From Euptelea pleiosperma (taxonomy: Eukaryota; Streptophyta; Magnoliopsida; Ranunculales; Eupteleaceae), in assembly GCA_035048495.1 (NCBI GenBank), contig CM068546.1, positions 38,582,674 to 38,646,673 on the forward strand: a stretch of DNA of 64,000 nt. The letters run 5' to 3'. The notes under the pieces are model-generated. The model saw only the letters and a list, made by a program, of their open reading frames with translations, did no database searches and was not told the DNA's origin. Positions 21,498-33,600 of this stretch are shown here, one piece after another; within the stretch, counting starts at the first letter, position 1; each line of letters starts with the position of its first letter. The position numbers and the translations under genes were made by a program.

Positions 21498-21664
21498 CGG
21501 GTGTTGCAAATTGGCTCAGGCTCCGAGGACCCCCTTTTCTGACCCCTCTTGGTGTCCACGCGCTTGGCCATGGCCACCGGTGGATTCTTGAAATCCACGG
21601 CCAAGTGCGCGAACAACAAGAGGGGTCAGAAAAATGGGGGTCCCCTGAGCCTGAGCCTGACCCG
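21498..21664. mobile_element. Compact foldback MITE, 167 bp
   Basis: Arms 'ggctcaggctccgaggaccc' and 'ggggtcccctgagcctgagc' are inverted, as are 'ctgacccctcttg' and 'caagaggggtcag'. The central part is 'ttggccatggccaccggtgg'. Confidence 0.75.
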
Positions 21665-21711
21665 TTGCAAAAATGCATTTTTTTTGTAAAATTGAAATTC
21701 GTGATCTCCAT

Positions 21712-22043
21712 CAAGGTTTAAAGGGGACCGTTATACGGTATAACAGACTGGGGGCGTTACCGTTTTTTCCATTATAACGAAAAAAAATGCTCAGGGGCAA
21801 AAAGAGAAAATAACGGAAAAAATGGCGCTGAAATTCAAATTTTGAATTTTAAAATTTGAATTTCAAAAATGGAATATAACAGCCGTTTTTTTACACAAAA
21901 TTTTCCAGAAAATATCGGTCGTTATTTTCATTATAACGGCCGTTATTTTCTGGGCGTTTTAACAGTCCATAACGTAACGGGGTAGGTCCGAATCCATTAT
22001 AAAGGCTGTTATTTTCATTATAACGGCCGTTTTTTAAACCTTG
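21712..22043. mobile_element. hAT-type AACGG MITE, copy 3
   Basis: Ends CAAGGTTTAAAGGGGACCG and TTTTTTAAACCTTG. Exact 8-bp repeats ATCTCCAT (21704-21711, 22044-22051) flank it. The interior has repeated 'ataacgg' and 'ccgttat' words. Confidence 0.9.
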
Positions 22044-22095
22044 ATCTCCATCTCTATTAAGTCTCAATAATTCCAATTGAGTCCCAAGTGCGGCC

Positions 22096-22374
22096 ATGGC
22101 ATTAGTGATCTACCGGTGTGACTTCATCTTCTTCATCATTGTCATTGCTGGTGCAATCTTCAGCTCCTTATGGATGCTCCCGCATAGAGAAGGTGCCGGA
22201 AAATGTGACGACAACCCCATGTACAAGAGCTTGTTGATTTTTCAATCCGATGACGATGGGTACATCTGTCGTGACACGGTCCGGTCATGTAAGCACCACT
22301 CTGCTATGGCTCTGTTGGCAAGGGGTGCACCCACCAACTGTCACAGCCTTGTTGGTGTACGTCCACAAGGCTAG
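22096..22374 (+). CDS. Hypothetical 92-aa ORF with one membrane segment
   Basis: An ATG-started frame begins MALVIYRCDFIFFIIVIAGA, a hydrophobic N-terminus that could be a signal anchor, followed by a hydrophilic Cys-containing tail (KCDDNPMYKSLL, DGYICRDTVRSC). I do not recognise the family. GC content is higher than the surroundings, which argues mildly for coding. It may be a gene fragment or a chance frame; no promoter, intron or homologous neighbour supports it. Confidence 0.25.
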   Translation: MALVIYRCDFIFFIIVIAGAIFSSLWMLPHREGAGKCDDNPMYKSLLIFQSDDDGYICRDTVRSCKHHSAMALLARGAPTNCHSLVGVRPQG

Positions 22375-22795
22375 TTAAAAATTGAATGAGAATTGGAGTA
22401 CAATTTGTTGGATGGGATTAATCAATTCTGCTTTAATGTCCACAAATCTTAATAATGACGTGGAAGTTGAAATCACCAAAACACCCTCGTTGAAATCTTA
22501 AAAGGAAAAATTATTCAGAAGCTTTCCAAATTATAGACCTTTTTTCTCGTTCTTTTTTTTTATTGCTTTTTTTTTTCTTTTCGTTTTAAGGGAGTTTTTG
22601 GGCATTTCAGTCTTAGATCTTTCAACTGACTTTTGCTCTTGGTTGTTGAAGGTACCTGAAATCCTTGACTCTCCCTCCAAAACCAGCTTACACACTCTAC
22701 AAATTGGGGTTTTTTTTTTAAAATTTTCGTAGGCTTTCTAGGGCTTTTAATCTTTCCATCTGTGAAATTCTTTCAGGGTTTCAGTTCGAAAGGAA
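22375..22795 (+). other. Upstream/5' UTR region of the membrane-protein gene
   Basis: T-rich. A possible 3' splice site 'gaaattctttcag' at 22763-22775 shortly before the ATG hints at a 5' UTR intron. No TATA box is obvious. Confidence 0.4.
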
Positions 22796-25700
22796 ATGTC
22801 GAATTTGGACGACGAAGGTTTGGGATACTGGCTTCAATGGCAAGTGTTCGTGTGTGCTCTGATCCTTGTTCTTCCGGCAATTGCAGCTGTAATTCTGATT
22901 TACAGAGTAAAGAGTGCTCCTTTGTGTGCTTATGATCTTTGGATTCCGTGCTGGAGAGAGCTCAATCCGCTCTGGCTTCTGATATACAGAGCTTTGGTGT
23001 TCGTTTTCATGTCTTGGTTGTTGTGTCAGACGGTCGCCTTAGACGGAGCCTACTCCTTCTATTTTTACACGCAGTAAGATGAAATATTACACTCCTCCTG
23101 AAATTAGAGATTTTTTTGGAATTTTGTTTGGTTTGTTGTTTGGGAAAGAGTTGAATTTAGGCAAAAAAAATTCGATTTTAATTGTTTTAGATGCTTAGTT
23201 ATAAGAGGAGGTCATCTAGAGGCCTTAATATGTGAATGTGGAATATGTTGGGTTTGTTAGTTTGAATCTCAATATAATTATTTAGGGAGAATTGGGTTGT
23301 TTATTTTTTATTTTTTTTAAGATTAGGCAAGTAGGAATTCTCCTTTTATGCGTTCAGTCTTTGTTTACATTCTCTATAACTAAGTTCTGATCCTAATCCT
23401 TCACTCTATATTGGCTTAATTCACTTTTCAAGCTCTGAATGACTCTCATTTATTGATGATCCTGTGAGATTCCCAGATACAGAAATGGGTAACAGAAATT
23501 ATTATGAGAAGCAGACAAGCAGGGATATGATTCAATATTTCTCTAAAATTTAGGACATAGATATATATACAGTTGCTCCATATGGATTGATGGTAAATGT
23601 TTTTAGTTTTTGTTTTTGTTTGTTTTATTAAGCTAAGTATTGTTTTGTAGTCTCTATGGTGTGCTACATTCAATACTTTGTTGGTTTTGACAATTAGTCT
23701 TTACAAAGGCAATTTTTTACATTCAGTATCCTAACGCATCTAATAAATATCATGCGGAGCATGTACAATTATCTACTTATCCTTGATGGCCATGCTGACT
23801 GTATATGGATCCACATGATTTTGCATCATTAGGAAGCTATTGTAAATGTGGGTAGTTGACATTACTATTCAATGTGGGTTAACAATTTTCATTCTCATCA
23901 GTTCTTGATTGGTTTTCGTTTAAAGTAAATTCTTGGTTAGGTAATTCATGTCGTGTATACTTCAGTCCTTTTGGAATAAGCAAAGTGATTTAGATCCTCG
24001 TTATTAAGCTTAAGATGTTGGAATAAACTTCTTTGATTTTTCTTAGGTAATCACAGGGCTTCATAAATTTGAAATAAGCGAAGTGAGATCCGTGTTATAA
24101 GCTTACGATGTACTATGGCATTTCCTATAAACTGTTTGGTAGGGTGCTATGGACAAAAGAAAAAGTTTGTTGTTTATCATGTCTTGTTTGGCAAGTAATT
24201 TTCCTCATTCCCATTGTTCTGTTATCATGTACGACGTTCATATCATGGAGATGAATTATTTCACACTTATGGTCACCAACCATGTGGAAGATTTTCTTTT
24301 CAATTTCTTTTTGTGGTGCGTGCCTACTTCACATAGGTTTCAAGTATAGTTGATTGATCTTATCATTTTGTTGAAAATATTCCTACTGATAGAATGTTAC
24401 TTTTTTTTTTGTTCAGAAGACCTGGATTTATGTGAATTATTTTGATAGTTAGCAACCAATGGTGTCTAAACTCTTACTTTCATTATAACTGATCTACAGG
24501 TGGACCTTTTCATTAGTCATTCTCTATTTTGCGGTATGTGCTGCACTGCACCCCCATTTCATGCTAAGAATAAACATTTATTATGACTGATTTTTCTATC
24601 CTCTAGATAATTATATGGATTGAATAGTTTGTGTAAATAAATATTCTTATTTGTAACAACAAAATATGGCTCCAAGGCTCGGTAATATTTCTGAACAGAG
24701 AAAACACAAGCCATATTCATCTTTCATGCCTTTTTCATCTTAACATGTACTTTTTCTGCCTGAAGCTTGGCACTGTTATATCTGCTCATGGATGCTGGAA
24801 GTATTCTAAGACACCTTTCACCGGAGATGAAGAAAGGGATGGGTTCTTGAAAAGGGATTTTGAAGAGAGTATATCTACAACCACCATAGCTTTTAGAACA
24901 AACAAAATCAGGGATACAATCAAATTGCAAAGCCATCATGAGCAGGAGGAGATTGGGCAGAGAGCTGGGTTTGGGGGATATCTGATGCAAATTGTATATC
25001 AGGTTAGTCTGTCTAAAATTCCACTTCCCTGCTTGTTTTGCAAGTTATCCTGCCCACATGAGTCTTTCTCTTATTATTGCAGCATTCTTTTGGTATGATA
25101 TTCTTGTGGTTTTCATTCAAATTGGCAATGTTAAAGCTGATCCTTTCTTTTGAATAGACTTGTGCAGGTGCTGTGATGCTGACAGACATTGTCTTTTGGT
25201 GTATTTTATTCCCATTTCAGTCAACTGAACTGAATTTGGTGAGTGTTCTGTTCATTACCACTATTCTCATTAAAGTGAGTTCCTTCAAATATCTTATTAA
25301 CCAAGAGTTGTTGCAGAGTTAATCTACGTTTTTTTTTTCTTGAGCTATAAATTGAAATGCTTAGATGTGGATGGCACTTGACATACACGTTACGGATCAA
25401 AATAACTAGAGAAGTATTGGCAACCAAATTTTTATACAGTATTTCCATGTTGCTTGTTCGGTAAAATAAGTTCTGTCCCTCAAAAGTACAGTTCCCAGAT
25501 AAATAATTTATTAGAGAGGAATGATATATAATATTTGACAAGTATAAAATTTTACTAAATGCTAAGGCCAAAGGAAAGCAACAAACCTAAGAGGTCGAGG
25601 AGACCTCCAAAGGGAACAAAGAAGAAACAAGAAAGAAAAGGAAAGAAGAAAGGCTAATCTTGCTTATATGGCATGGAATCCCTATTCCCCACCATAGGGG

Positions 25701-27174
25701 AACCGAGCTTCTTCACCAACTGCTAATCCTTTCTAAATCTCATCATTTTTGGGATATGCAACAAGTTCAAAAAAAAAAAGATAAGAACAATTGTGGCTGA
25801 GGATGGTTAACTGATCTGTGCTCTGCTGGAATGGTATTGTTTCCTCGTTATGATAAGGCAACTTTTCCAAGTAGTTCTACCTGAAATTGCTGGATCTTTG
25901 TTACAGAAACCTCCAAAATGTGTCACTCCCGCTTCTGCTTCTTAACCTCTTCTTGCTTCTCGCACCACCTACTGCCGTGATATAATCATTAAGACCACCT
26001 TTAATTCAACTGCTTGCGTAACATTTGCAGGTTTTGCCATTTTTTGAGCTTCTATAAGGATATGACTTGATAAGATAATTTCTACATGTCATGAAATACT
26101 AAAATGTGGCTTAAATTCTTTAATATTTATCTTGTAAAAAACATAGAAAATTAAGACTTCCAACCATGTTCCATATTTGTCAACATGATCATTGTACATT
26201 GTGATTCAACAGGTAGTTGATCCTTTCTTTTCTGGTTTGAGAAATTGTGTAGATTTACATAGACAATCAACAATGGAAAATAAATTTACTTCTCTTGCAA
26301 CTTCTGTATCTTGGGAGTACTTACCCAGATTCTGAATTGTGTCGTTATTTTGTTATTATTTTCTCAGTCCTGAATCAAGTTAAGTTATTAGAGATCTCAT
26401 CCCTCATGTTTCATTCAGTTTGGTCTGATGTAGAGCTATTCACTGCATGGCAGTTAATGGCGTGCATGCATTCTCTCAATGCTGTGTTTCTTCTTCTTGA
26501 CACCGCTCTCAACAGGCTTGTAAGTATGACAACAATGTGAAATGGACAACTTGTTCAATTTTGTGGAAGTCCTAGGTACCAGTCTGGTAGTTCATAAGGA
26601 CATTTGCACCAACAGCATAGTGGTAATATGGTGCACATGTTACCTAGTAGGTGCCTTAGATTTCCTCCATTTTTTACTTTGTTTTCTCAGCAGCAAATAT
26701 AAATTCCCTTCTTATTTCAGCCATTCCCTTGGTTCCGGATGACATATTTTGTGTTCTGGAGCAGTCTATATCTAACTTTCCAATGGGTTCTTCACGCTTG
26801 TGGTTTTTCATGGTAAGCCTCCTCTACTGCTACTAAACAACTGTGAACAGTTTTCATTCTATGGCATCATTAAATAAAGCAACACTTGTCTTCTACTCTT
26901 CACTCTTTGCACTTGCAATTCTTCTCTTAGGTGGCCTTATGCTTTCCTTGAGCTATCGACTCCATGGGCACCTCTATGGTAAATACAAGGCCCCTTTTGT
27001 CTTTCATTTTCTTATGCTTTGTTTCACTCAGGGACTAATGGGTATTCATCTTGCAGGTATTTTTCCTTGGCTCTGGTTCACATCCCTTGCTATAGTTCTT
27101 ATGCTCTGATTGTGAAGGCGAAAAATTCTATTTTCCCGAGATTTTTCCCCCAAGCGTATATGAGGTCAGATTAG
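22796..27174 (+). CDS. Multi-pass membrane protein, At1g10660/rolling-stone-like family (eight exons, 317 aa)
   Basis: Exons 22796-23073, 24500-24533, 24766-25002, 25158-25238, 26454-26519, 26721-26812, 26931-26978 and 27057-27174 all join in frame with GT-AG introns (954 nt, TAG stop). The protein opens MSNLDDEGLGYWLQWQVFVC and has about seven hydrophobic segments: near residues 15-38, 60-82, 94-114, then in VMLTDIVFWCILFPF, HSLNAVFLLLDTAL, YFVFWSSLYLTFQWVLHACG and LALVHIPCYSSYALIV. A hydrophilic loop in exon 3 (SKTPFTGDEERDGFLKRD) probably faces the cytosol. The pattern, including TQWTFSLVILYFALGT, matches a conserved plant family of unknown function related to the animal rolling-stone/TMEM proteins. 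No biochemical role is established. Exon 2 is only 34 nt. Confidence 0.82.
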
Positions 27175-27614
27175 CAGTTGATTTGTATTTGTTATTGTAA
27201 TTTGAGTCCGTATGGATGTGGTTAGTTTGATTGAATAGCTTGTGTACATTGAGGGGACAATGCTTACACCCTTTTAACTCCAGTAACTTAAGTTTTTTAT
27301 ACGTTGTTGAACTTGTACAATTTTTAGATGAATTGGGTAACTACCCAAGCTTCGTTTCATTGAGGATGGGTCAACAAATTACCCATTTCTCTACTTTTTA
27401 TGAATTTTGTAACTTAGAGGCTGAGAAAGCCTACCAAGGCAAAGCGGGAGAGAACAGAGGAAGAAAAGAGCAAAAAGCAAAGAACAACAAAGAGAACGAA
27501 CCCAACTCCCACAACCAATTCAAGCCCTCCCAATCAGTCAGTGACGACCAGCTGAACACCACAACCTTTAGGGCAACTATACGCGCTTACATTTGCTTCA
27601 CCCATTGACCAGCA
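27175..27614. other. 3' flank, no gene seen
   Basis: Likely contains the 3' UTR of the preceding gene. No other feature was recognised; the AAAG-rich stretch near 27440-27510 has no domain signature. Confidence 0.4.
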
Positions 27615-27820
27615 AATGTACATGGAAAATGCTACTCGACAGATCACCGACAAAAAGATGTGGGGTTGAGGCCATTGACCATTGGATCCAAGAGATCCTT
27701 GGTCCACCAAACAAAAACTGCAGAGGATAAAGTAGTTGTTGCCTCGTAGGCTGGATTTCTTGAATCCAACGGAAAATGGCCTCAACCGCACATTTTTGTC
27801 CGGTTATCCGCATGTACATT
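27615..27820. mobile_element. Foldback MITE, 206 bp
   Basis: Ends AATGTACATG and CATGTACATT. Inner arms 'caaaaagatgtggggttgag' and 'ctcaaccgcacatttttg' are inverted, with 'attggatccaagagatcc' near the centre. Confidence 0.7.
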
Positions 27821-28179
27821 TTAATCTAAGGCTTTGGTTTTCGAGGTAGTTTTTCTTGTCTTTTACAGCGTTGGATCTTGTCTTTTACAGGGTTCTAAAG
27901 GGCCTCTAATAAAGAGAAAAGGATGTGAACATGTGATAGAATCTCAGCAGTCAATCACGTTGATCATTGTTGAGTGATTAGATTCACGTTTCCTTGAAAG
28001 TTTACTCGGCAAAATGGGGGTGCCTTTTTGAAAGTTTGGCCCGGCACCCCCCAAATCCACTATTGAACAAAGCTCTCCTTTTTGTTTTCTTAATTTGCCC
28101 TCGTAGCCTGCACTTTTCTCTAGTACCGGTAGGTTCACTAGAGTAAAACTTCTATCACAGCGTACTGACAGATGCTTCC
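27821..28179. other. Intergenic, no feature recognised
   Basis: Only a short imperfect inversion of 'gggggtgcc' and 'ggcaccccc' at about 28016-28050 stands out. Confidence 0.4.
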
Positions 28180-28292
28180 GTCACAATGAAAAACATGGGC
28201 CACGTGGCACACTCTTAGTGGACGCTGACCGTATGGATGTTTGGCCAGTCCCTTGATGGACCTATAAACCAAAAATCAGCCTGATTAGTATG
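28180..28292. repeat. Left arm of a palindromic MITE
   Basis: One arm with GCCACGTGGCACACTC, 'tatggatgtttggcc' and 'aaaatcagcctgattag' (CACGTG G-box included). The right arm is missing. Confidence 0.7.
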
Positions 28293-28329
28293 CCACCCAG
28301 CCCGAGTAGCATGCAGTCCGGCCAAACAG

Positions 28330-28602
28330 GCCAAATTTGAAATTCAAATTTTGAAGAATTTCAAAAACAGAAAATAATGAAATATAACGGAAAAAAAGTG
28401 AAGAAATGGTCATTTTTTTTCAACAAAATTTCCCAAAAAATAACTGTCGTTATTTTCGTTATAACGGAAAATAATGGCCGTTATTTTCACTATAACAGCT
28501 GCTATTTTCTGGGCATTTTAACGGTTCGTAACGTAGCGGGATAGGTCCGAATCCGTTATAACGGCCGTTATTTTCGTTATAACGGCAGATTTTTAAACCT
28601 TG
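28330..28602. mobile_element. hAT-type AACGG MITE remnant, copy 4
   Basis: Ends TTTTTAAACCTTG at 28602 like copies 1 and 3, and has the 'gttataacgg' array. The left end is lost: no CAAGG terminus or matching flank is found. Confidence 0.7.
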
Positions 28603-29064
28603 ATACAATGTACTCGCACAGGCGTACGACATTGCTGCTTTTGTTGAAAAACTTTGATGACCGCCCAGAATATGAAAGCCATGTGGCACATTTCTCCTCT
28701 CACCTCTCTCTCTTTCTCTCACACAATCTCTCTCTATGTCTCTCTTTGGTTTTTTTAGCCCCCATGGCACTGAACTACCGTGGGGACTATGTAACCCATG
28801 GGCAGCCCAGTTGTGACTACCATGGCAATCACGGCCAGACTGGCCATGGGCTATATAGCCTCCACTGTAGTGCAGCACCATGAAGGCTAAAAGTCAAAGA
28901 GAGAGGTGGAGAGGGGAGGGAGAGACGACGAGGGAAGGGGGTGCTTTGAGTTTTTTTGGTTTTTTTTTTTAAATTTTGATTCGGGGTGCTTTTGGAATTT
29001 TTGGCGTGCAAATAGAATTTCCCTTAATTATATTTCCACCACCACTTCTACATAAATATTTAAT
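28603..29064. other. Intergenic, no gene seen
   Basis: CT-rich and GA-rich blocks (about 28690-28740, 28890-28940) with 'atgggc' words suggest another weak foldback, but the arms are too degenerate to delimit. Confidence 0.4.
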
Positions 29065-29460
29065 GGGTCAGGTTCGGTTGACAGCCCTAATATGACAGGA
29101 TTCTGTACAGGACACAATATATACCACGTGGCACACTCTTGGAGGACTCCAACCATATGGATGTTTGGCCAACCCCTAGGTGGACCTACAAACCAAAATT
29201 CAGCCTGATTAGAAATTTCTAAACATTGGATTGGACTTATTTTCATGGGTTGATCTCAACTGTGGGAATTATAGCAGTATTTGAGGTGCATAGCTCCAAC
29301 GCCCAGAAATCACTAATCAGGCTGAATTTTGGTTTGTAGGTCCACCTAGGGATTGGTCAAACATCCATACGGTCAGTCCTCTTAAGAGTGTGCCATGTGG
29401 CACATATTTGTGTCCTGTACAGAATCCTGTCATTTTGGGGCTGTCAACGGAGCCCGACCC
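29065..29460. mobile_element. Palindromic MITE (GGGTC termini) with exact 9-bp target duplication
   Basis: Begins GGGTCAGGTTCGGTTGACAG and ends CTGTCAACGGAGCCCGACCC. The 9-bp repeats ATATTTAAT (29056-29064, 29461-29469) are exact. The ends match the copy at 6690-7061, and even the target is nearly the same. It carries CCACGTGG in the left arm. Confidence 0.92.
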
Positions 29461-29609
29461 ATATTTAATTACTTAGGATGCCATCTTTTTTCCAAATTTT
29501 CAAAATAACCCGGCCATTAATTAGTGTGTCAAAATGTACCTTATTGGTGAAAAGATTTGATTTAACACTTTTGATGTAACAGTGTGGTGCACTTCAAGAA
29601 TTGATAGTT

Positions 29610-29970
29610 AGAAAAATGCTCGATGCATCCATGTTTTCCCCTCCCACAATGCCACATGACACTCTTTGGGGCCCACTGACCCCATGGCTGTTTGACCTAC
29701 CCCTTGGTGGATCTAGAAACCAAAAATCAGCTTAGAGTGATGATTTCAAGCCGTTAGATTTGAGTACCTCAACAAACGCTCGAATCCAACAATTAGAACA
29801 CGTACCGGTACCCTGTGATAAATGCTCAAGTAAGGTGGTTGGAAAGAACCAAATCAGGCTGGTTTTTCCTGTGTAGATCAACCAAGGGCAAGGAGTGGAC
29901 CACACATCCATGGGGCTAGTAGGACTGAAAGAGTGTGGCACATGGTATTTTGGGAGGGAAAACCATCAAC
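29610..29970. mobile_element. Palindromic MITE, GATG-CCTCCC subfamily
   Basis: Arms 'catgttttcccctccc' and 'gggagggaaaaccat' are inverted. Inside are 'ccccatggctgtttgac' and its inverse, 'aaaaatcagcttag', and a 'ccgttagatttgag' motif toward the centre. The ends differ from the GAGTAAAAC and GGGTC subfamilies. Confidence 0.7.
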
Positions 29971-30299
29971 ACCATCAAGCCATTTGGTGTTGAAAAGGGA
30001 ATTAAATTGCTACTGGTTTGCAAATTCGCTAACACGGTGATTGGTATTTGTAAGCTTCTTAGACCCTTAAAGACATTCATGGATTTTGAACTCGTTAAGC
30101 ACATTCAACTTAGCCATTATGTTCTCAAGTTCTAATTTGCTCTTCCTATATCTTATTCAGTGTTGGATCTTTCAATTGGACAACATTTAAATTGCAGGTT
30201 CAATTTTTTCGGCTAGTTCCTTGTTCTAATTTAGAAATGGACGTTATCTCTAGCTAGCTTGGTCGCATTCTATACCATTCCTTAAGGGATAATAAGCAG

Positions 30300-30990
30300 A
30301 TATGGAGGAAAGATGGTAATAGCATCTTTTTAGCGCCCACTACCTGACTTCAGATTCTTCTAACATATCTACTTTCCCATCGTCAATTGTGTGGGTTTCC
30401 AAGATCCCTTCCTAAGTAGACTTCTTCCTGTCGATGCGCTAGAGAAAATAATCTTGACTATTTGACCACCTAATTAGTCATAAGAGAATCATTGTTAATT
30501 TTTTTTCTCATGTCCAAAGCCAATGTGGAATCAATCAATCATCTTCTTCTTCACTGACATGTGGCAAGGAAGGAGCAGGGCTCGCTCCTTCCTCTTGGAA
30601 TGGCATTGGGTTATGCCAATATCAATTGAGTATACTTTCAATGATTGGTCTCATGATGCATTCTCTTCTACTTGCAGGCGGTTATGGAGATTCCTTCCTT
30701 TTGCAGTGTGCTAAGATATATGGAAGAAAAGGAATTAACAGTATTTGAAGGCAAGGAGGAAGAATTCTAAGACATCATTATTAATATTTATGCTCTCTTG
30801 TTCCATTGGTCAAAGATTTTCAATGTGTAGAGGGCTGTTCTTTGAAGACTTTGTATTTATATTAGACTCCATGTTAGTTATATAAGGGAGATTAGCCTGG
30901 GTTTTTCTCCCTTGTTCCTTTGTGGTATACTCGACCTCCTAGTCTTTGCTCTTTTTAACATTAGTTTTTTATAAATTTGTACTCACCAAA
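30300..30990 (+). pseudogene. L1-type LINE remnant, C-terminal zinc-binding region
   Basis: Frame pieces read RLWRFLPFAV then CWDIWKKRN, a stop, TVFEGKEEEF, a stop, and DIIINIYALLFHWSK. This is the conserved W-IWK-RN...FEGK...LLFHW pattern ending plant L1 reverse transcriptases. Stops break it, and the 3' end ('ctcaccaaaatataaaaa') is poly-A-like. The 5' extent is uncertain. Confidence 0.7.
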
Positions 30991-31835
30991 ATATAAAAAT
31001 TTCTTACACTAATACAACTATGAGTTTCATGACAATATATGCTGTGCCCAACAACAAGTCCATACATGAAAACAGTTGTGAACTTATGTTAACCTTGTAC
31101 ATTGCAGGCTTTGCAGCTGATTGTATCTTTGAAATTCCCAAATCCTAAAATTAACCATGTAAACAGCACACCCACTAGTTTAAACATCACAAACCCAACA
31201 CTAGCAGGAGGTCAAGCTCCCTAAACAAACACCACAAAACAGATTAAACAGGCCCCCAGTTTTCAACATTCAGAACTGCTCAAATGGATCAAATTTCAAA
31301 CATGTAAATCCACTTAACAGCTATCCAATCGAAGAGCTTTGATTCCAAACAAACCACACCAACACGTAAACAAAGCATAAAAGGAGAACCATCATCCAAC
31401 AAAACTGATAAACCCTAAAAACTGAAGCAGTGACAATAAATTTAGACGTCTACAACCCATTTTAAAAAGAGAAGGAAAACACTAATAATCATTGAACCGA
31501 TGAAATAAAACACAGATTATAAGCAAGACTATCAAATCAAAACACCAATCCTAAAGACATATACAGGAAACCATTTCAAGCAAAGAATATTAAACTAACC
31601 CTACATACAGAGAATTTATAAAGCTGCAACAAAACATAAGATCTAACAATAACCAATAATCTGTCATGTCCACTTTAAAAAAAAAACATAAGATCTAATT
31701 AAAGTTCCACCTCATTCAAAGGATAATCAAAATTATCCAAACAAAAATCCTCAAACCTTAAAATAGCAGATACCCCCATTTCAAAACTGTAAAACAAAGA
31801 GCGAGAAAACGCTCCCCCACCACTAATCATCTCTC
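30991..31835. other. Downstream flank of the ubiquitin-S27a gene
   Basis: A-rich, with no reading frame or repeat recognised; its high-coordinate part should be the 3' UTR of the minus-strand gene. Confidence 0.45.
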
Positions 31836-32409
<574 letters not shown>

Positions 32410-32689
32410 GTAATGAAGAGAAAACAAAATTACGAAAAACTCCTTGTTCCTTACGATTACGAGTATTACAAGGCTGCAACAACGGGTCGAAACCGACGTT
32501 GGGTTGGGTTGGTTTGGGCTGCGCTAGGAGTTAGGCTCGGCCTAACCCCACCCAAGTCGATATACTAATTTGTATTAGTATACCGACGAACAATCAGGTT
32601 ACATTTGTAGTAAGTCATGGATGTATGTTTATCTTTAGCCAACCCTTGCGTGAGATTACAAAATACCCTTGAAACTACATTTTGACATT

Positions 32690-33600
32690 TTATGTGCGAT
32701 ATAGAAAATATTATGTTTTCTTTGACGATTGTAATTTTGTTATTTCTTTAGTAACTTTTATCACATTTGAGTTGATGAACCCAAGTCGGGATCAGGGGAC
32801 AATCAGGCGAACCCACATAGAAGATAAATCAATGGCTGATTTTTGGTGATCATCCTCACAAAAATTCAAATCATTCCAATATTTGTAGGCTGGTTTAGAA
32901 GTTGAAGAATTATGGTCCGTCTATTTTTTCCGTGTAACTTGAAAACCAATTTTGATGGGGTTAGAAATTTCAGAATGGGCTGATTTTTGTTGGGGCAATC
33001 TATATAGTGAGATCATCCTCACCAAAAACTAGCCATTGATTCATCTTCTATGTGGGTCTGCCAAAATGGTTGTCAAACATTGTTGTAAAAAATAGCTGTC
33101 CCCAGATCCTAGCCCTCCCCTTATTATGAAAATATCATGTTTACTTTCATGGGGTGTTGGAAATGAAGCTATTATTTAAGGAATTGACTAAGCCGATAGG
33201 GTTAGGCTAGGGTTAGGCTAGGGTTAGAAAATCTAGGCCTGACCTTGGGTTAGGTTAGGGTCACTCTACGGGCACCCACGTCTTTGACGATTTTTTTGTT
33301 ATTTCTTTAGTAATTTTTATCACATTTGAGTTGAAGAACTTTTCGCTTATTATGAAAATATCATGTTTTCTTTCATGAGGTGTTGGAAATGAAGCTATTA
33401 TTTAATAGTTAGCATAACGGTTATTGTATTGACCAATAATTTATTTGAATATGAAAAAATTTAGCAATTTTCCAACCAGTAAAAAAATTAAGAAATTGAC
33501 CAACCTAACCAACCCGATAGGGTTGGGGTAGGGTTCGAAAATCTAGGGCTACCCTTGGGTTTGGTTAGGTTAGAGTCGCTCTACAGGCACCCACAATAGA
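32690..33600. repeat. Two imperfect direct repeats, one interrupted by a MITE
   Basis: The words 'ttgttatttctttagtaa', 'atcacatttgagttga', 'attatgaaaatatcatgtt', 'gtgttggaaatgaagctatt' and 'tctagg' followed by 'cttgggtt' occur in the same order in about 32720-33275 and 33280-33600. The first unit is split by the element at 32783-33114; the second is unsplit. Confidence 0.75.
32783..33114. mobile_element. Mutator-type palindromic MITE (GGGCTCGGG family), copy 2
   Basis: Left end AAGTCGGGATCAGGGGAC, right end GTCCCCAGATCCTAGCC. The interior matches copy 3 at 48213-48561 closely ('tggctgatttttggtg', 'gaagttgaagaattatgg'). The paralogous direct repeat near 33330 provides an empty site. Confidence 0.8.

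Noticed and set aside
27231..27608. 125-residue frame downstream of the membrane-protein gene
   Set aside because: Composition is irregular, with an A-rich second half and no domain; it lies in the probable 3' UTR and runs to the edge of a MITE.
33195..33260. Telomere-like GGGTTAGG repeats
   Set aside because: The words 'ggctagggttaggctaggg' do not form TTTAGGG arrays. They are part of a direct-repeat unit that recurs without the pattern at about 33515-33570.
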